This document shows, piece after piece, positions 37,588 to 47,070 of a stretch of DNA of 64,000 nt. The stretch is from Adhaeribacter pallidiroseus (lineage in GTDB: Bacteria; Bacteroidota; Bacteroidia; Cytophagales; Hymenobacteraceae). Each line of letters starts with the position of its first letter. The stretch's first letter is position 1. The stretch lies in NCBI RefSeq assembly GCF_003340495.1, contig NZ_QASA01000001.1, positions 3,410,001 to 3,474,000 on the forward strand, given 5' to 3'. The notes below the pieces were generated by a model, which was not told where the DNA came from, did not search any database, and saw only the letters and a program-made list of their open reading frames with translations. The position numbers and the translations under genes were made by a program.

Positions 37588-37678
37588 TGGACCCGCCTGT
37601 TCCTACTTTACGAGCTCTTTTAGCTTTTGTCCTGCTATTACTCCTGCTCCCCAGGCTCAACAGGAAAAATAAGAATTT

Positions 37679-38287
37679 TTAATTTTTGGTACCTGCTAGC
37701 TGCACATGAATGGCTACTTCCGGGTAAATATGCCGGTTTTCCAGGGCCGGATCGGCGGCGTAGTCCATGCCCCATTTAGTACGATCGAGTTTAAACGAGG
37801 CATCTACCAACAATGTATCTTCGTGTATATCAATTTTCGCCGGAAATGTAATAGCGTGCGTATTACCCAACAGCGTAAAATCGCCGGTTACCTGGGCGGT
37901 GGCTTCCAAGGCAGAACCTTCGGCCGTTGGAGATAAAGAAGTGATTTGTGTAATTTTAAAAATTGCCTCGGGGTAAAGCGCCAAATTTAAAAAATCTTTG
38001 CTTTTCAGGTGTTTGAGTAAAACTGGTTTTAGGGCTTTTGGTAAATCAAAATTCTTGATAGAGGCAATCGGAATAACAAAAGTACCGCCTTTTAACTGCC
38101 CATCCGTTACCTCCAGGCTAGTACAAGTAACGGCAAACGATCCTTGGTGCGACACTTTGGGGCTGGCGCCGGACCATTCCACCACCGATTTTTCGGGATC
38201 TAAAGAATAACTTAACGGGGGCGTATTCTCCAGGTATAATTTTCCGAATGAATACACCGCTACTAGCATTAAAAGCAAAAATTTCAT
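37679..38287 (-). CDS. YceI-family protein
   Basis: A 202-residue exported lipocalin-like protein of the YceI family, which binds polyisoprenoid or other amphiphilic lipids. It has a short N-terminal hydrophobic signal (FLLLMLVAVYSFG). The family pattern is present: SLDPEKSVVEWSGASPKVSHQGSF, GGTFVIPIASI, LKHLKSKDFLNLALYPEAIFKI, TGDFTLLGNTHAITFPAKI and FKLDRTKWGMDY. Length is normal. Downstream of it is the convergent sugar dehydrogenase; upstream, 216 bases away and on the same strand, is the secreted LpoB/CsgG-like protein, separated by a terminator-like hairpin. So YceI is probably a separate transcript. Confidence 0.88.
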   Translation of the reverse strand: MKFLLLMLVAVYSFGKLYLENTPPLSYSLDPEKSVVEWSGASPKVSHQGSFAVTCTSLEVTDGQLKGGTFVIPIASIKNFDLPKALKPVLLKHLKSKDFLNLALYPEAIFKITQITSLSPTAEGSALEATAQVTGDFTLLGNTHAITFPAKIDIHEDTLLVDASFKLDRTKWGMDYAADPALENRHIYPEVAIHVQLAGTKN

Positions 38288-38314
38288 GGATTATTTAAAG
38301 GTTGAGTAGGTTGG

Positions 38315-38379
38315 TAAAAGCCTATCCCGTAATCTCCTAAAGTTTTTAAGCTCTCAGAAACACACGGGATAGGCTAGTT
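38315..38379 (-). terminator. Terminator-like hairpin between the secreted protein and YceI
   Basis: AGCCTATCCCGT (38319-38330) pairs perfectly with ACGGGATAGGCT (38364-38375). On the minus strand it is followed by TTTT. The loop is 33 bases, long for a terminator. Confidence 0.5.
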
Positions 38380-38503
38380 TTGGATTGATTAACAGCTTGT
38401 TATTTTTATGTCCGGCAGATTAGAGAACGCAGGAAACCGCCGAATAAATTAAGTTTTTCATAGTTTTAAGTGCTGCCCTAATCAGCAACAACTATTCATA
38501 TTA

Positions 38504-39157
38504 TTAAAGCGTGTAAGGGAAATTACGCGATACTTTGCGCATCATGCGTTCCACTAAGTCGTCGGTAGAAGAGGTAAAATCATCGTCCATGGTTTTAAAG
38601 AAGCGCCACAGCAACTCCCCGTCCCGGCCGTTATGAATGGTCATGGTTAAAGAACCAGAACCGGTTTTGCCTGCGTAACCCCCAAATACCACGGCGGTAG
38701 CAAAAGCAGCTCCGTCGGAGCGGGTTTGCTCCATATCAAATTTACCACCAATTACGGCATCCACGCCTAAAGCCTGGGCAATTTCCTGGCGGGTAAATTC
38801 ATCCAGCTTACCGTACATGCCGGCTTTTTTCAGCAAAATATTGGTTTTTTCTACATCCTGGAAAGTAACCGAGTAATTTTTGGCTTTCCGCAGTAAGTAC
38901 GTGTACATGCTGCCTTGGATGTTTTTGGCCAGATTTTCTTCTTGTTCCTGGTGCGAATCCGCGCTGTAATTCTTCGGTTGTTTGCGGTACGTAATTTTAG
39001 CCGCAAAAGGCAGAATAGCCACGGTTTTGTGCTGGCTGATTTCGGTTTTTAATTGCGGGCTGGCAAAAATTTGTTTCGCGCCTTCGCCCATCATCACCTG
39101 CGCCGAGGCCAGGGTACTGGTTAAAATAAAAATTACAAGTAAAGTAAGGTTTTTCAT
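38504..39157 (-). CDS. Secreted CsgG/LpoB-like protein
   Basis: A 217-residue protein with a signal peptide (LTLLVIFILTSTLASAQ). The region KTVAILPFAAKITYR, followed by a helix, YLLRKAKNYSVTFQDVEKTNILL, and then QEIAQALGVDAVIGGKFDMEQ is the alpha/beta plan of CsgG/LpoB/TolB-N-type domains (a strand with ILPF, helix, edge strands, then AxxLGVDAVIxGxI). No lipobox cysteine is present, so it is probably soluble in the periplasm or outer-membrane associated. The function is unknown; related proteins are often next to small lipoproteins, as here (39298-39540, same strand, 140 bases upstream). Confidence 0.7.
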   Translation of the reverse strand: MKNLTLLVIFILTSTLASAQVMMGEGAKQIFASPQLKTEISQHKTVAILPFAAKITYRKQPKNYSADSHQEQEENLAKNIQGSMYTYLLRKAKNYSVTFQDVEKTNILLKKAGMYGKLDEFTRQEIAQALGVDAVIGGKFDMEQTRSDGAAFATAVVFGGYAGKTGSGSLTMTIHNGRDGELLWRFFKTMDDDFTSSTDDLVERMMRKVSRNFPYTL

Positions 39158-39260
39158 GGTTTTGGATGGTTTATAAATGAGTGATAGATTAATAGATTTT
39201 TTAAATTTTAAAGCAACTAGCGCTCGCCAAAGAGCTAAATAACCAGTGGTGCATGGTTTC

Positions 39261-39294
39261 TTTTGGCTGCCAGCTTATGGACTGGCAGCCAAAA
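39261..39294. other. Hairpin between the small lipoprotein and the CsgG/LpoB-like gene
   Basis: TTTTGGCTGCCAG (39261-39273) pairs with CTGGCAGCCAAAA (39282-39294). The T runs are on the 5' side in both directions, so it is not a canonical intrinsic terminator and could be an attenuator or RNA-stability hairpin inside an operon. Confidence 0.5.
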
Positions 39295-39297
39295 AAT

Positions 39298-39540
39298 TTA
39301 ATTAGCCGCGGTTTTCGACTGAGGTTTGTAAATAGCGCCGGTGGCGAAATCAACGGCTAAGCTGGGCCAGAATAATAGCACATCGGCCACTAAAGCCCCC
39401 ACCCGGATCTGGCGCTGCGGCTGGCCAGCCGCCGGAGTGGTTTTCTGGTATTCGGTTACGCGGCCACCAAACAAAGTAGCACAGCTCGACATAGATAAAG
39501 TTAAAGCAAATAAAACAGAGGCTTTGGCAATTTTTTTCAT
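39298..39540 (-). CDS. Small lipoprotein
   Basis: An 80-residue predicted lipoprotein. Its signal region (KASVLFALTLSMSSC) has Cys19 as the lipidated residue, followed by ATLFGGR. A second hydrophobic stretch (VGALVADVLLFWPSLAVDFATGAIY) resembles the glycine/tryptophan-rich segment of small outer-membrane lipoproteins. This pattern (CATLFGG... then DxxxWP...DFxTGAIYKP) is common in short Bacteroidota and proteobacterial lipoproteins of unknown function. It lies upstream of the CsgG/LpoB-like gene on the same strand and may be co-transcribed with it. Confidence 0.75.
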   Translation of the reverse strand: MKKIAKASVLFALTLSMSSCATLFGGRVTEYQKTTPAAGQPQRQIRVGALVADVLLFWPSLAVDFATGAIYKPQSKTAAN

Positions 39541-40427
39541 GGTTTGATTAATGTTTGTGGGTTATAGATTAGTGTTTAAGTTTTTGATTTTCAGGAGAGT
39601 TTTACTGCTCTGCCTTAGAATATAACAAAGGTAATAGGCACCCCGGTCGAACGGAATAAGTACTAGTACTCAATTTTTATAGGTGGTACTGCTCATTTTC
39701 CATTACAGGCTGTAAATCAATGCTTTTGTAGCACATACGCATAAAAACAGTGGGTTTAACTTTTGTTTAAGCAATAGTCAAATACCACCTTTTCACCTGG
39801 AATATTCCGCTACTATTTTTATATGTTTCACAGGAGAACAAGCCTGATGCCAAGCGTACAAAACAGGCGCCGCCACGCTTTTCCGCTATATTTAATTTAA
39901 AATTGCGCGCAACAGTGTCCATTTTTAACAAAAAATGTATTATTCTGGAACAGTTTTAAACTAGTCGTTACTTTATTGCTGATGTGGTGTTTGTAAGGAC
40001 TACTGGAATTACTGATCTGCGTTATCAGAAAAGGAAAAATTTAAAAATTTAGCCGCTCGTGGTTCTTCTGCAGGTGCAAAGTGTAAAAAAGAGAATGGGT
40101 GCAAAAGCATTGAGGTAGCTACTTTAGTTGTGGTTATAAGTTTTCATCGGCCGCTTGTTGCTAACAATACGGAACCAGGACCCGCTAACAGGCACGCGCC
40201 CAAAGTTCTGGTCTTGCTATTTTTTAATTTTTTTACTTTTCAGAACCTGTTTAAAGCAAACAAAGCGGCTTATAATTAGTTTAGCAAACGTACTACCTGG
40301 CTAAATAGGAGTGCTAAAACTTTATAGAACGGTTCTTAGAAAATAACTCCCGGGTAAGTTAACTTGCTACGGTAATTTGGCTTCTATTAGAATAGAAGCT
40401 TGTTAATGATGCACGAATGCTAAAAAT
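39541..40427. other. Intergenic region between divergent lipoprotein and sulfurtransferase genes
   Basis: No gene was found. It includes the palindrome AGTACTAGTACT near 39660, several A/T motifs (about 40038-40050) and a GAACCTGTTTAAAG 14-mer (40243-40256) shared with 17210-17223. Confidence 0.5.
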
Positions 40428-41270
40428 ATGGATGCTATCCTGAACCCATCGCAATTACTGCTGTTACAGCAAACCCCGGCACTAGTGCTAGTGGATGCCC
40501 GCTCCGGACCCGAAGCCAAAGAAAAATACCAGGCATTTCACTTGCAAGGAGCCCAGTTTGTGGATTTAGAGCAGCAGCTATCTCAAAAAAAAGCCGATGC
40601 CGCCGATGGGGGCCGGCATCCGTTACCCAACATCCGCCAGTTTGCCGCTGTTTTGGCCAACTTGGGCATTGTACCGGCCAGCAGAGTGGTGGTATACGAC
40701 GATAAAAATGGCGCTAACGCGGCGGCTCGTTTCTGGTGGATGTTAAAAGCAATTGGTCACGAAAAAGTACAGGTGCTAAACGGGGGTTTGGCCGCCGCAG
40801 TGGCCGCGGGTTTTCCCACTTCTTCGCAAACAGAACCACCGGCTTTGGTGGCTCCCTACCCGGTTACTACCTGGCAACTGCCCACCGTTAATTTAGAGGA
40901 AGTGGAAAGCGCCAGTCCTGACTCCCAATATTTAATTATAGATGTACGCGAAGCAGAACGGTATCGCGGCGAGAAAGAACCGATTGATTTAGTTGCCGGC
41001 CATATTCCGGGGGCGGTGAATATTCCGTTTAGCACTAATTTAGATCCGGATGGATTTTTTCTGCCGGCCGAGGAGCTGAAAGTAAAATACTTGTCGGCTT
41101 TCGAGAACCGCGAACCAGCGCAGGTACTGGTGCATTGTGGTTCCGGCGTAACCGCTTGCCATACTTTATTAGCGGTGGCGCAGGCCGGGCTAGAAATACC
41201 GGCCCTGTACGTAGGTTCCTGGAGCGAGTGGTCGCGCAATAACAAAACCATTGCTACCGGTGCTTCCTGA
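40428..41270 (+). CDS. Two-domain sulfurtransferase (rhodanese / 3-mercaptopyruvate type)
   Basis: A 280-residue protein of two rhodanese domains. The first (about 5-130) is the inactive structural copy (LVLVDARSGPEAKEKYQAFHLQGAQFVDLE, VVVYDDKNGANAAARFWWMLKAIGHEKVQVLNGG). The second (about 150-278) has the active-site loop with Cys237 in VHCGSGVTACH. The loop CGSGVTA is typical of the thiosulfate/3-mercaptopyruvate sulfurtransferase group in bacteria, so the enzyme transfers a sulfane sulfur to an acceptor such as cyanide or a thiol. No signal peptide is seen, so it should be cytoplasmic. It is monocistronic; neighbours do not add to its role. Confidence 0.92.
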   Translation: MDAILNPSQLLLLQQTPALVLVDARSGPEAKEKYQAFHLQGAQFVDLEQQLSQKKADAADGGRHPLPNIRQFAAVLANLGIVPASRVVVYDDKNGANAAARFWWMLKAIGHEKVQVLNGGLAAAVAAGFPTSSQTEPPALVAPYPVTTWQLPTVNLEEVESASPDSQYLIIDVREAERYRGEKEPIDLVAGHIPGAVNIPFSTNLDPDGFFLPAEELKVKYLSAFENREPAQVLVHCGSGVTACHTLLAVAQAGLEIPALYVGSWSEWSRNNKTIATGAS

Positions 41271-41523
41271 TACTGGCAAAACAATTGCCGCTCATTATTT
41301 ACTTGCCAACCAATACTTTTGCGGTACAAAATAGCCTTGCTCCGGCCTTAAATTTTAAAAAAACCGGGGCAAACCGGCACAAGCAGGTGGCAACTAGCCA
41401 AAATTTTTAAATTATTTTATTTGATTTGCGCAAAAAGTAGTATTGGCCGTTACGCTAAGTAAGGTAATACGATTATTATAAAGTATCCGTATATTTAGCC
41501 ATTAGCTTACTAATATCATCTGA

Positions 41524-44500
41524 ATGTCTGATTCTCCTGCTACTCCTGCAGCTTATTCCAACTTAGAAGAAATTTCCCCACTCGAGGAACTGCTGCCTGC
41601 CTTATTGGATATATCGTTAACTGGGGTCATTTTCTTTAAACCCGTTTACCACGCAGATACCGGCGAAATTATTGACTTAGCCTATGTTAAGCTGAATGCG
41701 GCCGCCCAGCGCATGCTCCAGTTACCGGAACGGCCCGACAAAACATTTCTGCAGCTTTACCCGCACGCTCACCAAACCGGTATTTTTGCCTTTTACCGCG
41801 ATACTTTTCTGACGGGTAAACCCGGCCGCTACGACCTTAATTATCAGTACGACCGCCTGAATAATTATTTTCAACTGGCGGCGCAACGCAGCGGGCAAGG
41901 CTTAATCGTTAGCTTCAACGATACCTCCGACCATGATCGGACCGCGGTGGAAAAAGCTTTGCGCGAAAGCCAGGAGCTCGAAAAAAAAGCCCGGGCCGAG
42001 GCCGAGTTGCAGCAGCAACGCTTGCACCAGATTTTCATGGAAGCTCCTGCCCTGATTTGCATTTTTGAAGGACCACAACATATTTTTAAATTAGTAAACC
42101 CTCCGTACCAGCGCTTAGTAGGTGATCGGCCATTGTTGGGTAAACCCATTGCCGAAGCCATGCCGGAACTTGCCGGGCAACCTATTTTTGGCTTACTCAA
42201 TAAGGTATACCGCACGGGCGAGAGTTTCCATGCGCACGAAATGCTCGTCCAGCTGGACCATAATAATTCCGGTGGCGACCTGGGCCAGAATTATTATAAT
42301 TTTATATACCAGGCTACCCGCAATTTATCCGGAGAAATAGATGGGATTTTAGTATTTGCCTACGAAGTAACCGCCCAAGTAAGGGCCCGCTGGCAGGTAG
42401 AGTATAATCGCCAACATGTGCAGGACTTGAACGAAGAAATGCAAGCCACCAACGAAGAGCTCCTCACCACCAATAACGATTTAGTAAACACGCAATTAGC
42501 CTTACAGCAGCTTAACGAAGAATTAGAAGCCCGCGTAGCCGAGCGCACCCGGGAGGTAAAAGATGCGCAGGTAGCCACCGAACGCCAACGAGAGCGCTTG
42601 GAACGGTTCTTTATGCAAGCTCCTGCGGCCATTTGCATTCTCGACGGCCCCAATTTAGTATATGAATTAGTAAACCCGAGTTACCAACAACTTTTTCCGG
42701 GTCGGCAACTGCTGGGTAAACCACTTTTAGAAGCTTTGCCGGAGCTGGCCGGGCATACCGTGTGGCGAACCCTGCAACAGGTTTACCAAACGGGCAAAAC
42801 CCACACGGAATACGGCATTTTAATTCCGATAGCCCGTCACGAAAATGCCCCGTTAGAAGACATTTATTTTAACTACATCCAACAGGGCCGCTACGACGAA
42901 TACGGCCGGGTAGATGGCGTATTGGTTTTTGCTTTCGAAGTAACGGAGCAGGTAAAGGCCCAACAGCGCGCAGATGCCCTACAAGCCGAAGTGCTGGCCG
43001 CCACGCAGTTCCAGGTGCAGGAACGGGAAGCATTTTACCAGGTATTTGAGCAAACCCCGGCCTGCATTGTATTACTACGCGGACCAGAACACCGGGTAGA
43101 TTATTACAATTTGGCTTACCAGCAATTATTTCCGGGCCGGCAAATGAAAGGAAAAACTATCGCCGAAATTCAACCGGAAGCTTTGGAACAAGGCTTTGTG
43201 GCTTTGTTGGATAAAGTTTACCAAACCGGCGAGACCTTTTATGGCAACGAATTGCTCCTCACCATTGAACAAGTACCTGATGGTTCTACCAAAAACATAT
43301 TTTTTAATTTTACTTACCAAGCCTACCGCGAGAATGACCAGATTGTGGGAATTTCGGTATTTGCTTTTGATGTAACCGGGCAAGTAATGGCCAGAAGGGA
43401 AGCAGAACAGCAACAGCAATTACTGCATACTTTATTTATGGAGGCTCCCGCTCCTATTCTTATTCTGGACGGACCTGAGTTAGTTTACCAACTGGTTAAC
43501 CCGGCTTACCAACAAATATTTCCCGGCCGGGAATTGTTGGGGAAAAAGTTATTAGAGGCATTACCGGAACTTAAAGATTCTCCCTTGCCGGCCATTTTGG
43601 ATAATGTTTATAAAACCGGTGAAACCTACGTAGCTCAGGAATTACCTTTAATGCTGGCCCGTTATGAAGGAGGCCCCCTGGAAGAAATTTACTGGACTTT
43701 TACCTACCAGGCCCGCTATAATGCGCAGGGCATAATAGATGGCGCTTTGGTTTTTGCCTATGAAGTTACGGACCAGGTAAAAGCCCGGAAAACCATTGAA
43801 GAAAATGCGCAGCAATTAAAATTGATTACCGATGCTTTGCCCGTGCTGATTAGTTACCTGGATAAAGAAGAAACGTATCGTTTTGTTAATAAGGCCTACG
43901 AAGCGTGGTTTAACCAGAAACCAGAAGACTTACTGGGTAAACCGGTGCGCCAGGTAGTAGGCGAAGCTGCTTACCAAGGAATACAGGATTACGTAAAACG
44001 GGCACTGGCCGGCGAGCGGCTCGACTTTGAAGTCCGCATGCCTTACCGGGAGAATTTTATTAAACATATTAGCACCAACTACGTGCCCGATATCCGGGAA
44101 GGGGAAGTTTTAGGGTTTTACGCCATGGTAAGTGATATTACGGAGCAGGTAGTAGCGCAGCAACGCGTAGCCCAAGCCGCCGCCGAGTTGCGCGTAGTAG
44201 CCGCCAACGCCCCCGTATTTATCTTTCGCACCGATGCCGCTGGCCAAATTAATTACGTAAACGAGACTTTATTTGAGTGGAGTGGCTTGGAGCCTAACAC
44301 CTCGCAGTTAAATGCCGTTTGGGAGCTTATTCATCCGGAGGACCGGCCGCTGATACAAGAATCATTTGCTACCTCGATTGGCACCAACCAAGCTTGGGAA
44401 AGCCCCGCTTACCGTATCCGCCGCCGCGACGGAGAATACCGCTGGTCCATTACCCGTACGCAACCATATTTTAACGCCGATGGGCAATTAGTTGGTTTTA

Positions 44501-45243
44501 CGGGCGTTAACGTAGACATTCACGAACAAATTGTATTGCAAAAGCAATTAACCCGCACCAACGTAGATCTGGATAACTTTATTTATACGGCTTCGCACGA
44601 TTTAAAAGCGCCTATTTTAAACATTGAAGGCTTAATGGAAGCCTTGTTGGACCAAATGCCCCCGGATTTTTTAGAACAGGATACAGTTAAACAGACCACG
44701 GAATTAATATTAGAATCGGTGCAGCGCTTTAAACGCACCATTGATCATTTAACCGAAATTACCAAGCTGCAAAAAGAAAATACGCCGGAAGCAGAAGTGG
44801 TAAACCTCGCCTCGATTATTGCGGAAGTGCAGCTAGATTTGGCTCCTGTTATCCTAGCCGAGCAGGCCCAGATAACCGTAGATGTAACCTCCTGCCCTAC
44901 TATTCGTTTTTCCGAAAAGAATCTGCGCAGCATTATTTATAATTTACTATCTAATGCCATCAAGTATCGGGCTGCTGAACGCACCCCGCAGGTGCGGGTA
45001 CATTGTTTTGTAATTCCCGGATACGAGGTATTAGCCGTGCAGGACAATGGTTTAGGTATAAATTTAAACCAGGAGAGTAAGCTTTTTGCCATGTTCAAGC
45101 GGTTGCACAACCACGTAGAAGGCACCGGCATTGGTTTATACATGGTGAAAAAAATTATTGAAAATGCGGGAGGAAAAATTGAAGTTCAAAGTAAAGTGGG
45201 CGAAGGATCAACTTTCCAGATTTTTTTCCCGCGAAACACCTGA
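41524..45243 (+). CDS. Multi-PAS sensor histidine kinase
   Basis: A 1239-residue cytoplasmic kinase without membrane segments. It begins with a PAS-like domain (about 20-140). Four very similar PAS_4-type modules follow, each of about 120 residues and starting near bases 42030, 42605, 43030 and 43430. Their shared features are FMEAPA, LVNPxYQxLFPGR, LLGKxLLEALPEL and GxLVFAYEVTxQV. Two further PAS/PAC domains (about 760-885 and 890-1005) lead to a HisKA domain with His1025 in YTASHDLKAP. The HATPase_c domain has NLLSNAIKY (N-box), VQDNGLG (G1) and GTGIGLYMVKKII (G2). A coiled-coil linker lies after the first PAS_4 copy. A single-domain response regulator follows 51 bases downstream and is the likely phosphate acceptor. 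The signal could be redox, light or a small molecule; no cofactor ligand is obvious. Confidence 0.92.
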   Translation: MSDSPATPAAYSNLEEISPLEELLPALLDISLTGVIFFKPVYHADTGEIIDLAYVKLNAAAQRMLQLPERPDKTFLQLYPHAHQTGIFAFYRDTFLTGKPGRYDLNYQYDRLNNYFQLAAQRSGQGLIVSFNDTSDHDRTAVEKALRESQELEKKARAEAELQQQRLHQIFMEAPALICIFEGPQHIFKLVNPPYQRLVGDRPLLGKPIAEAMPELAGQPIFGLLNKVYRTGESFHAHEMLVQLDHNNSGGDLGQNYYNFIYQATRNLSGEIDGILVFAYEVTAQVRARWQVEYNRQHVQDLNEEMQATNEELLTTNNDLVNTQLALQQLNEELEARVAERTREVKDAQVATERQRERLERFFMQAPAAICILDGPNLVYELVNPSYQQLFPGRQLLGKPLLEALPELAGHTVWRTLQQVYQTGKTHTEYGILIPIARHENAPLEDIYFNYIQQGRYDEYGRVDGVLVFAFEVTEQVKAQQRADALQAEVLAATQFQVQEREAFYQVFEQTPACIVLLRGPEHRVDYYNLAYQQLFPGRQMKGKTIAEIQPEALEQGFVALLDKVYQTGETFYGNELLLTIEQVPDGSTKNIFFNFTYQAYRENDQIVGISVFAFDVTGQVMARREAEQQQQLLHTLFMEAPAPILILDGPELVYQLVNPAYQQIFPGRELLGKKLLEALPELKDSPLPAILDNVYKTGETYVAQELPLMLARYEGGPLEEIYWTFTYQARYNAQGIIDGALVFAYEVTDQVKARKTIEENAQQLKLITDALPVLISYLDKEETYRFVNKAYEAWFNQKPEDLLGKPVRQVVGEAAYQGIQDYVKRALAGERLDFEVRMPYRENFIKHISTNYVPDIREGEVLGFYAMVSDITEQVVAQQRVAQAAAELRVVAANAPVFIFRTDAAGQINYVNETLFEWSGLEPNTSQLNAVWELIHPEDRPLIQESFATSIGTNQAWESPAYRIRRRDGEYRWSITRTQPYFNADGQLVGFTGVNVDIHEQIVLQKQLTRTNVDLDNFIYTASHDLKAPILNIEGLMEALLDQMPPDFLEQDTVKQTTELILESVQRFKRTIDHLTEITKLQKENTPEAEVVNLASIIAEVQLDLAPVILAEQAQITVDVTSCPTIRFSEKNLRSIIYNLLSNAIKYRAAERTPQVRVHCFVIPGYEVLAVQDNGLGINLNQESKLFAMFKRLHNHVEGTGIGLYMVKKIIENAGGKIEVQSKVGEGSTFQIFFPRNT

Positions 45244-45294
45244 TGGTTTTGCCTCCTTTATTTTACACTATTTACTTTTGCTACTTTACATATT

Positions 45295-45693
45295 ATGAAC
45301 AAAATTGCCTGCACCTTATTAGTAGACGACGACGATACCGCCAACTACTTAAACCAAATGCTCTTTAAAAGACTAGCAGTAACGGACAATCTGTTAGTAG
45401 CCCACAACGGCTTAGAAGCGCTATCGCTTATTCATAAAAACTGCCCGGGTAATTGTTGTCCTACTTTAATTCTCCTGGATATTAATATGCCGGTAATGGA
45501 TGGATTCGAGTTTCTGGAAGCCTACGAACAACTTAGCTTTGAGCAGAAGCAATCCATTATTATTATTGTGCTCACTACTTCTTTAAACCCGCTGGATGTA
45601 GAAAAGGTACAGCAGGCCAATATTGCCGGATTAATTAACAAGCCACTTTCTAAAACTACCCTGGAAGCGATTGTGGCGCAACATTTTAATTAA
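45295..45693 (+). CDS. Single-domain response regulator
   Basis: A 132-residue receiver domain with no output domain. The acidic pocket is at LLVDDDDTANYLN, phosphoacceptor Asp62 in LILLDINMPVMDGFEF, switch Thr in VLTTSLNP and Lys in LINKPLSK. The RxxC-type pattern and DDDxxxN are typical of Bacteroidota CheY-like regulators paired with PAS kinases. The start is 51 bases after the multi-PAS kinase stop on the same strand, so the two form an operon. It presumably acts by protein contact or in a phosphorelay. Confidence 0.92.
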   Translation: MNKIACTLLVDDDDTANYLNQMLFKRLAVTDNLLVAHNGLEALSLIHKNCPGNCCPTLILLDINMPVMDGFEFLEAYEQLSFEQKQSIIIIVLTTSLNPLDVEKVQQANIAGLINKPLSKTTLEAIVAQHFN

Positions 45694-46344
45694 AAGGTAT
45701 ACTTTGTTCAAGTTTTTTAAATTTTAAGTAAAAGGACCAATTGAAAGATACATTCCAATATTAAAAATACAAGGTTAATTCACTGATATTTAATTTATTA
45801 TATTTTATTTTGTCTTGATACTTGTGTCTTACTACTTGTGTCCATTTACTTAGTATAAAACAAGAAAAGCCAAAGCACCCTAAGGGTTTCCGGTAAACGG
45901 GTTTTTTCCAGTATTGGAACATCAAGCTTTAAACTCTAAGCAAACCGCCATGGAAGTAGCTCTACCTCACTATTCCACGGTAACTATCGGTTAGCAGACC
46001 AACGTTCAGCCAGAAAAGATAATTAACCGGCGCTTAATAGAAACACGAGACTACAACAATGCAGCAAAAGCAAGGCTGTTTAAAGCGACTAAATTATTTT
46101 GTGAGCTTTCTCCTGCTTGTTCTAATTACTCCAAAAGAATCTAATCCGTAGGCAACCGATTAGATTCTTCCGGAATAACCCTACAAAGAGAGTGGCTCAA
46201 TTTGTTCCTACCACCAATTCACGTAAAAAAAGCACCTTCTGATTAGTTTTTCCGGCAAATTCCGGCGAACAAAAAATATTTGTAAGTTTTTTAAAAAAAT
46301 AAGGTGATATTCTACGCAAATCCGGATAAACCATAAAAAAGCGT
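45694..46344 (+). other. Intergenic region before the second ECF sigma gene
   Basis: No gene seen. It contains low-complexity CTTGTGTCTTACTACTTG (about 45823-45840) and a 12-bp hairpin AAGAATCTAATC (46135-46146) / GATTAGATTCTT (46158-46169). A 9-base GAGTGGCTC (46190-46198) has its inverse at 46945-46953 after the sigma gene. Confidence 0.5.
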
Positions 46345-46911
46345 ATGCCAACTATACTTTCTCCCGTAATGGCGACCAATTGGCGCCTTGCTTTTAAGAC
46401 AGACCGGGAAAAAACGCTCGCGCAAATATACGCCCGCGCGTACCCCATGGTACTGCACTACGTAAAACAGCACAACGGCCAACCCGAAGATGCGCAAGAT
46501 TTATTGCAGGAAGCCATTATTGTATTCTACGAGAAAGTAATGCAAGAAGAGTTTCGGCTTACTGCCTCGGTTACTACTTACTTAATGGCCATTTGTAAAA
46601 ACCACTGGCGCCAGGAACTCGAAAAACAACAACGCCGGAAAAAAATTACTTTAGAAGAAATAAACCCTCCCGACGAAGTAAATCCGGCCGAAACAAAAGC
46701 TGCTGGCACAGACCTGATCTATTTTGTAGAACAACTTGGTGATAAATGCCGGAATATTTTAATAAGCTTTTATTATTTCGGCCAATCTCTCACGGCCATT
46801 GCCGAAAAAAATCGGTACCGCAGTGTACGCAGCGCTACCGTACAAAAATTTAAGTGCTTAGAACGGCTTCGTAAATCCCTGTCCGGGCTCTCCGGTGATT
46901 ATTTTCGATAG
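46345..46911 (+). CDS. ECF RNA polymerase sigma factor
   Basis: A 188-residue ECF sigma factor. Region 2 is YARAYPMVLHYVKQHNGQPEDAQDLLQEAIIVFYEKV (about 28-70) and region 4 is LGDKCRNILISFYYFGQSLTAIAEKN with the recognition part VQKFKCLERLRKSL. It belongs to the same subgroup as the sigma factor at 1515-2090, with the same QEAIIVFYEK block and the KFKCLERL/KYKCLMRL ending. An in-frame ATG at 46369 is an alternative start. The next gene on the strand, 159 bases downstream, is a tiny protein resembling the N-terminus of an anti-sigma factor without its membrane part. Confidence 0.88.
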   Translation: MPTILSPVMATNWRLAFKTDREKTLAQIYARAYPMVLHYVKQHNGQPEDAQDLLQEAIIVFYEKVMQEEFRLTASVTTYLMAICKNHWRQELEKQQRRKKITLEEINPPDEVNPAETKAAGTDLIYFVEQLGDKCRNILISFYYFGQSLTAIAEKNRYRSVRSATVQKFKCLERLRKSLSGLSGDYFR

Positions 46912-47070
46912 CTGAGCCCGGAAAAACCCGTAGAACTTTTTTTAGAGCCACTCAGAAAAGTAAAAATTTAAAAAACTACTTTAAACAAGAGTATAAGCGC
47001 TTAAGGCAAGCCGATTAACGCTTAAAAAATAAGCATCTGCTTAAATTTTATACAGTAATTAATAAAAAAT

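Noticed and set aside
46190-46953. GAGTGGCTC / GAGCCACTC pair flanking the second ECF sigma gene, as a mobile-element boundary
   Set aside because: Only nine bases match, with no further similarity and no transposase, so chance cannot be excluded.
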